This document shows, one piece after another, positions 5,867 to 9,833 of a DNA stretch of 9,833 nt (positions are counted from its first letter, which is position 1; each line of letters begins with the position of its first letter). The translations under genes and the position numbers were made by a program. Source of the DNA: JASFQI01 sp050115555 (lineage in GTDB: Bacteria; Desulfobacterota; DSM-4660; Desulfatiglandales; HGW-15); the NCBI GenBank assembly GCA_050115555.1, contig JASFQI010000179.1, positions 1-9,833 on the forward strand, written 5' to 3'. Below the pieces are notes generated by a model, which was not told the origin of the DNA, searched no databases, and saw nothing but the letters and a program-made list of their open reading frames with translations.

Positions 5867-8176
5867 ATGGAAGAGGATTCTCGAGAACGGATGGAAGGCG
5901 CAATGGAGGAATCCATATCAATGCCCGAGACCACCAGCGGAAATGAAAAGATGCTGCGCGACCTGATCGACGGGTCCGGGGACAGTTATTACGAGATGGA
6001 TAACCATGGCCATCTCAAAGACTTCAGCGAATCACTGTGCAAGGTGTTGGGGTATCCCAGGGAAGAGCTCCGGAACCAGAGCCTCGAGAGGCTCATGGAC
6101 AGCAAGCATGCGAGGAAGTTCCGCGAGGCGTTCAACAAGGTGTGGGTCAGCCATCAGAGCTTCTCCAATCTTATCTGGGAAACCAATGATAAGGAGGGAA
6201 ATCGGAGGGTCATCGAGATTTCCGCCTATCTGGTCAAGAACCATCAGGGGAAAAAACTGGGATTTCGAGGAATCGCCCGGGATGTGACAGAGAAGTTCAA
6301 GACCATAAGCGCGCTCAAAGAGGCCCAGGAGCGTTATGAACGGGAGTTCGCATCCAAGGTGAAAGCCCGGCGAAAAATGAAGAACCTCTTTGATTTTGTC
6401 CCCTATCCCATGATTGTGTTCACGTCCTCGGGCAAGATCTCCTTTGTCAATCCCGCATTTACAAAAGTATTCGGCTGGACGCTCGAAGAACTGATTGGAC
6501 GGAAAGTTCCTTACATCCCTCCCGGACTGGAAGAGGAGGCACGGGAAATCCTGCGAAAGATCAGGAAAGATCCGGATGTCACCTTTGAAACCAAGAGGAT
6601 GACCAAGGATGGTCGCGTCCGGGATGTGAGCATTCGAGGGCAGCTTCCCTCTCAGATGGTCGCCGACACATCCGAAACACTCTTCATCCTTCGGGACATC
6701 ACGGAAGAGCGCAGGAACGAGCGCATCAATGAAACCCTTTTTCAGATCAGCAGTGCCTTGCCCGGATATCCCGTCCTCGAAGAGCTGCTGGACTTCATCA
6801 GCGGCGAGGTGAAGCGGCTTCTCAACACGGATGGCGCCGTGGTGGGCCTCTTCGATGAAAACCGAAAGAACGTCCACTTCCTGGGGGCCTCCTTCGAGGA
6901 AGCCTCGACCGAGCAGCACATGAAAAAGACCTGGCTCCCGCTGGATAGCGGAGAGTGGGGAAGGATGGTGCAAAGCGGTGAGGCGGTCGTCTTCGTGGAT
7001 ACTTCCAAGGATGCGGACCTCTACCACGAGTTCGACGAGGCGATCGGTTTCCCTACGAAAAGCATCATGATGGTCCCTCTTGAGGACAGCGGCTCCCTGA
7101 TCGGCGTCCTCATCGCTGTCAACAAGAAGGGGGAAGACTTTGATCACAAGGACCAGAAGCTCCTGACCATGATCGCAAGCACGGTCGCCTTGTCCATCTC
7201 CAACGCCAAGTTCTCCAAGGAGTTGAAGGAGGCCTACCAGGAGGTGGCAAGCCTGAACCGGGCCAAGGAGAAGATCATCAACCACCTTTCCCATGAGCTG
7301 AAGACGCCGGTTTCCGTGCTCATGGCCTCATTGAACCTGTTGAAGAAGAAGCTCGAGGCATACCCTGATGAAAAACTTTCGACCACGATCGAAAGGGCCG
7401 AGAGGAATCTTCACCGCATCCTGGATATCGAGGTCCAGGTGGAGGATATCATGATGGAACGCAGGTATCCGACGTATCCTCTGATGTCCTTTATGCTCAA
7501 CCAATGTGCCGAAGAGCTGGAGGCCCTGCTCGCCGAAAAAGTGGGGGAAGGGGAGGTCGTCCGATGGCTGCGGGACAGGCTGGAGCAAGAGTTCGGCCTT
7601 CGTAAGAGCGAAATGGAAGAGATCCCCTTGGGCGGATTTGTGGAGGAGCGACTGGCGGCCCTGGAAAAGAAACATCCCCATCGGCATCTGGAGATTCTGA
7701 GGCATCTGGAGACGGATGCGTCGGTGAAAATTCCTCGGGATGTGCTGAAAAAGATGGTGGATGGGTTGGTCAAGAACGCCGTGGAAAACACGCCCGACGG
7801 GGGGCGCATCGAGATTTTCGTCCGGGATGGCGGAAACGGCATTGAGCTGGCGGTCCGGGACTATGGAGTTGGGATTGCGGAGGAGAACAGCAGAAGGATA
7901 TTCGAGGGGTATTTCGCGACCCAGGACACCATTGATTACTCTTCCAAGAATCCTTTTGACTTCAACGCCGGTGGCAGGGGTTCGGACCTTCTGCGCATGA
8001 AGGTCTTTGGGGAACGGTACGGCTTTCAATTGAGTATGACTTCCAGCCGGTGCCGTTTCCTGGAGCAGGAGGGCGCGGTGTGCCCGGGAAGCATCGAAAA
8101 ATGTGAATCCTGTGAGCGTGTAGAGGATTGCCTGGAGTCGGGGGGGTCCACGTTTACAGCCTTTTTCCCCAAGTGA
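5867..8176 (+). CDS. Soluble PAS-PAS-GAF sensor histidine kinase with C-terminal cysteine cluster
   Basis: The protein has 769 residues from the ATG at 5867, which has AAAGGAAGAG upstream. The frame could begin at TTG 5834, but that lies in a hairpin. The order is PAS 1 (about 27-145), a short coiled linker, PAS 2 (about 170-285), GAF (about 295-450), dimerisation/phosphoacceptor helix, then ATPase. The phosphoacceptor is H476 in HLSHELKTP. The N-box is KNAVENTP with N637, the G1 box is DYGVGI with D665, and the G2 box is GGRGSDLL near 702-709. About 160 residues separate H476 from N637, some 50 more than usual, with predicted helical charged sequence between. Between G2 and the final FTAFFP strand lie C729, C739, C746, C749 and C755. 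No membrane segments are present, so it senses a cytoplasmic signal. No response regulator is adjacent, making it an orphan kinase here. Confidence 0.93.
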   Translation: MEEDSRERMEGAMEESISMPETTSGNEKMLRDLIDGSGDSYYEMDNHGHLKDFSESLCKVLGYPREELRNQSLERLMDSKHARKFREAFNKVWVSHQSFSNLIWETNDKEGNRRVIEISAYLVKNHQGKKLGFRGIARDVTEKFKTISALKEAQERYEREFASKVKARRKMKNLFDFVPYPMIVFTSSGKISFVNPAFTKVFGWTLEELIGRKVPYIPPGLEEEAREILRKIRKDPDVTFETKRMTKDGRVRDVSIRGQLPSQMVADTSETLFILRDITEERRNERINETLFQISSALPGYPVLEELLDFISGEVKRLLNTDGAVVGLFDENRKNVHFLGASFEEASTEQHMKKTWLPLDSGEWGRMVQSGEAVVFVDTSKDADLYHEFDEAIGFPTKSIMMVPLEDSGSLIGVLIAVNKKGEDFDHKDQKLLTMIASTVALSISNAKFSKELKEAYQEVASLNRAKEKIINHLSHELKTPVSVLMASLNLLKKKLEAYPDEKLSTTIERAERNLHRILDIEVQVEDIMMERRYPTYPLMSFMLNQCAEELEALLAEKVGEGEVVRWLRDRLEQEFGLRKSEMEEIPLGGFVEERLAALEKKHPHRHLEILRHLETDASVKIPRDVLKKMVDGLVKNAVENTPDGGRIEIFVRDGGNGIELAVRDYGVGIAEENSRRIFEGYFATQDTIDYSSKNPFDFNAGGRGSDLLRMKVFGERYGFQLSMTSSRCRFLEQEGAVCPGSIEKCESCERVEDCLESGGSTFTAFFPK

Positions 8177-8197
8177 TGCTGCAAAGGAGGAACGTTC

Positions 8198-8213
8198 TCC
8201 CGGCCTTCCGGGA
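8198..8213 (+). other. Perfect hairpin between kinase and transglutaminase-like gene
   Basis: TCCCGG-CCTT-CCGGGA is a perfect six-pair stem just after the kinase stop codon. A strong Shine-Dalgarno-like AAAGGAGG (8183-8190) precedes it without a usable start codon. The hairpin suggests that these bases are untranslated spacer, favouring a later start for the next gene. Confidence 0.35.
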
Positions 8214-8253
8214 AACAGGGACCTGGATGAAGAAGCGCCGGGAGCCATACAAG

Positions 8254-8916
8254 ATGGGCGATCATGCCATGATGGACAAAGAGAAATATCTGGAGCCGAC
8301 ATTCACCATAGACTCGGATCACCCGAAAATTCAGGAAACGGCCCTTCGTGTCACGGAAGGCTGCCCCGATGACCCGTCAAGGGCCTCCCGGCTCTTCTAT
8401 TTTGTGAGGGATTCGATTCCGTACAGCGTGTACATGATCTCCGTTTTTCAGGAGGATTTCATCGCTTCCCGCATCCTGGACTGGGGGAAAGGGTATTGCG
8501 TGCAAAAGGCGGTCCTTCTGACGGCCTTGGGAAGAGCGGCGGGGATACCCAGCAGGCTCGTCTTTGCAAAAATACAAAACCATCGGGTCCCTGCCCACGT
8601 TGCCGAGCGGTTCGGTACCGTGTTTCCAAGGCACGGGTACAACCAGTTCTTTTTGGGCGGTCGATGGATCAGCGCTGCCGCGACGTTTGACAAAGCGCTA
8701 TGTGAAAAAAACGACTTGCACGTCGTGGATTTTGACGGCAGAAAGGATGCTGCCCTTCCTGAAAAGGACAGGCAGGGCAACCCCTTTATTGAGTACCTCG
8801 AGAAATTCCCGCCTCGAGCCGACCTTCCGTTTGACTGGATTGCAGAGAAACTGAAAAAAAGGGTGGGCCCCGACAAAAGGCCCTGGCTCACCAAGGAGGA
8901 TGAATATCCCTCCTAG
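8254..8916 (+). CDS. Transglutaminase-like cysteine protease-fold protein
   Basis: The ATG at 8254 has GGGAG nine bases upstream and gives 220 residues. Other in-frame starts are ATG 8227 (AGGGA five bases upstream), ATG 8269, and ATG 8176, which overlaps the kinase stop as TGATG. The core is a transglutaminase/protease-like domain. The catalytic Cys is C81 in DWGKGYCVQKA, followed by LLTALGRAAGIPSRLV, and the His is H127 in HGYNQFFLGGRW. The position that usually holds the third catalytic Asp (after W138) reads ISAAATFD, with Ala142 aligned to it. Relatives with HGY and a non-Asp residue there exist among anaerobes, so this may be a subfamily trait. There is no signal peptide, so it is cytoplasmic. 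It follows the kinase by 77 bases and is probably co-transcribed. Substrate and role are unknown. Confidence 0.82.
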   Translation: MGDHAMMDKEKYLEPTFTIDSDHPKIQETALRVTEGCPDDPSRASRLFYFVRDSIPYSVYMISVFQEDFIASRILDWGKGYCVQKAVLLTALGRAAGIPSRLVFAKIQNHRVPAHVAERFGTVFPRHGYNQFFLGGRWISAAATFDKALCEKNDLHVVDFDGRKDAALPEKDRQGNPFIEYLEKFPPRADLPFDWIAEKLKKRVGPDKRPWLTKEDEYPS

Positions 8917-8923
8917 ACAGGGG

Positions 8924-8945
8924 CCTGTGCTTTCACAGGACTCTT
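8924..8945. terminator. Possible bidirectional terminator between convergent genes
   Basis: CCTGTG (8924-8929) and CACAGG (8934-8939) form a perfect six-pair stem with a CTTT loop, seven bases after the stop codon at 8916. The following ACTCTTG is only weakly T-rich. It sits between the ends of two convergent genes, where a shared terminator is expected. Confidence 0.4.
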
Positions 8946-8982
8946 GCACAAGCCCTTGCCCTGCACGGCGACAGAAGCTGTC

Positions 8983-9833
8983 TCACTCTCCCGACGAAGG
9001 GATGGAATCGAATATTCCCTGAAGCAGTGCGGCCAGTTTCCTGGCGTGGTGGCGCACAACGCCCCCGGTGGTGTCCAGAAGATCCGATGGCATCACCGTC
9101 CGCTCCGACCAGAAGGGGTCTTCCGCGTCAAAGGCCACGAAGTCGGCTTTTTGCTGAGCGTACATCTCCAGGACGTCTGGAGCGGGCTGTCGTGCGTTGT
9201 GGATCACCATGTCGAATCGGCGATCCAGAAGGGTCTCGAGGGTCTGCACAAAGTCCGGACCGGAAAACCCGTGGGTCTCCCCGAACTTGGTCATGATGTT
9301 GACGACATAGAGCAGCCTCGCGCGGGTCTCCCGCAGGGCCGGGCTCACACCCGGGACCACGAGGTTGGGCACGATGCTCGTGAACAGGTCGCCGGGACCG
9401 ACGAGAATGGCGTCGGCCCGGGAAATGGCCTCGAGCACCGGCGGGTACACGGAGATGGATTCGCTGTGGTGGGGAACGAGGAACACCTCCCGAATGCGCT
9501 CGCGCTGAGTTCCCCGGGGGATGTCGATGGCCTCCTCTCCGAAGATACGTGACCCATCCGTCAATTCCGCAACCAGGGTGGCGCTGTCCGTGGTCACGGG
9601 CAGGATGGCGCCCTTGGCATCCAGGATCTCGGCAAGCGCCTGCGCACCCCGCGGAAAGCTCCCGGTGTACCGGGACAGGGTCGTGAGCAGCATGTTGCCG
9701 GCATTATGCCCGCGCAGGCGCCGATCTTGCGAAAACCGCTTGAGAAGGAGCGTCCGGGCCACATCCCTGTGAGGGGAGAGGGCAAGGATGCACTTGAGCA
9801 CGTCCCCTGGCGGAAGGATGCCGAGCTCGTCCC
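8983..9833 (-). CDS. YvcK/CofD-family protein (N-terminus outside window)
   Basis: The reading frame is open from the window end to TGA at 8983-8985, giving 283 residues of the C-terminal part. The GTG at 9801 is internal, because the frame continues upstream as LGILPPGD. Motifs typical of the YvcK (gluconeogenesis factor, UDP-GlcNAc-binding) and CofD superfamily are present, numbered from the first complete codon: HNAGN at 42-46, LTDGS at 90-94, GPGDLFTSI at 145-153 and NIMTKFGET at 178-186. These form the nucleotide/phosphosugar-binding Rossmann-like core. In Bacillus YvcK supports growth on gluconeogenic carbon and cell-wall synthesis; CofD transfers phospholactate to build F420. The TKFGET and C-terminal HHARKLAALL patterns favour YvcK, but the GGGTG-type N-terminal motif cannot be checked. 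It is convergent with the transglutaminase-like gene. Confidence 0.82.
   Translation of the reverse strand, partial: DELGILPPGDVLKCILALSPHRDVARTLLLKRFSQDRRLRGHNAGNMLLTTLSRYTGSFPRGAQALAEILDAKGAILPVTTDSATLVAELTDGSRIFGEEAIDIPRGTQRERIREVFLVPHHSESISVYPPVLEAISRADAILVGPGDLFTSIVPNLVVPGVSPALRETRARLLYVVNIMTKFGETHGFSGPDFVQTLETLLDRRFDMVIHNARQPAPDVLEMYAQQKADFVAFDAEDPFWSERTVMPSDLLDTTGGVVRHHARKLAALLQGIFDSIPSSGE

Noticed and set aside
6032..7294. 420-residue open frame on the minus strand
   Set aside because: It lies wholly inside the histidine kinase, whose domains and motifs are clear; the antisense frame shows no family resemblance.

Overview
The window looks like chromosomal DNA of an anaerobic, GC-moderate bacterium. 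The gene content (an Fe-S/corrinoid-type reductase relative, a ferredoxin-nitroreductase fusion, a MetE-core protein and a PAS/GAF histidine kinase with a cysteine-rich tail) suggests a sulfate-reducing or syntrophic Desulfobacterota. This is inferred from protein style only; there is no rRNA or marker gene to confirm it.

Layout, left to right. 1-240 (+) is the C-terminal end of a PQQ-type sugar dehydrogenase. 241-668 is a non-coding, partly AT-rich gap with a good sigma70-like promoter. 669-1853 (+) is a QueG/RdhA-like 4Fe-4S protein. 1854-2306 is another AT-rich gap. 2307-3152 (+) is a ferredoxin-nitroreductase fusion, followed by a clear hairpin terminator. 3260-3689 is non-coding and G-rich on the plus strand; it holds a seven-codon ORF behind a near-perfect Shine-Dalgarno. 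3690-4199 (+) is a membrane-anchored TlpA/thioredoxin-like protein. It converges on 4332-5426 (-), a MetE-core/UROD-superfamily protein with zinc-ligand residues. 5427-5866 is a divergent intergenic region unusually rich in inverted and direct repeats. 5867-8176 (+) is a large soluble PAS-PAS-GAF histidine kinase, followed on the same strand by a transglutaminase-like protein at 8254-8916. These converge on 8983-9833 (-), a YvcK/CofD-family protein cut by the window end.

Functional picture. Most genes look like single transcription units with their own leaders and terminators, so no pathway or multi-gene operon is evident. Redox chemistry recurs: two multi-cluster Fe-S proteins, a thioredoxin-fold protein and a kinase with a cysteine cluster in its ATPase domain. 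Only the kinase and the transglutaminase-like gene look co-transcribed. No CRISPR array, insertion sequence, tRNA or rRNA was seen. I did not find a convincing new multi-gene system. The best leads are the kinase cysteine cluster, the MetE-core protein, the two structured intergenic regions and the Asp-for-Cys substitution in the nitroreductase fusion.
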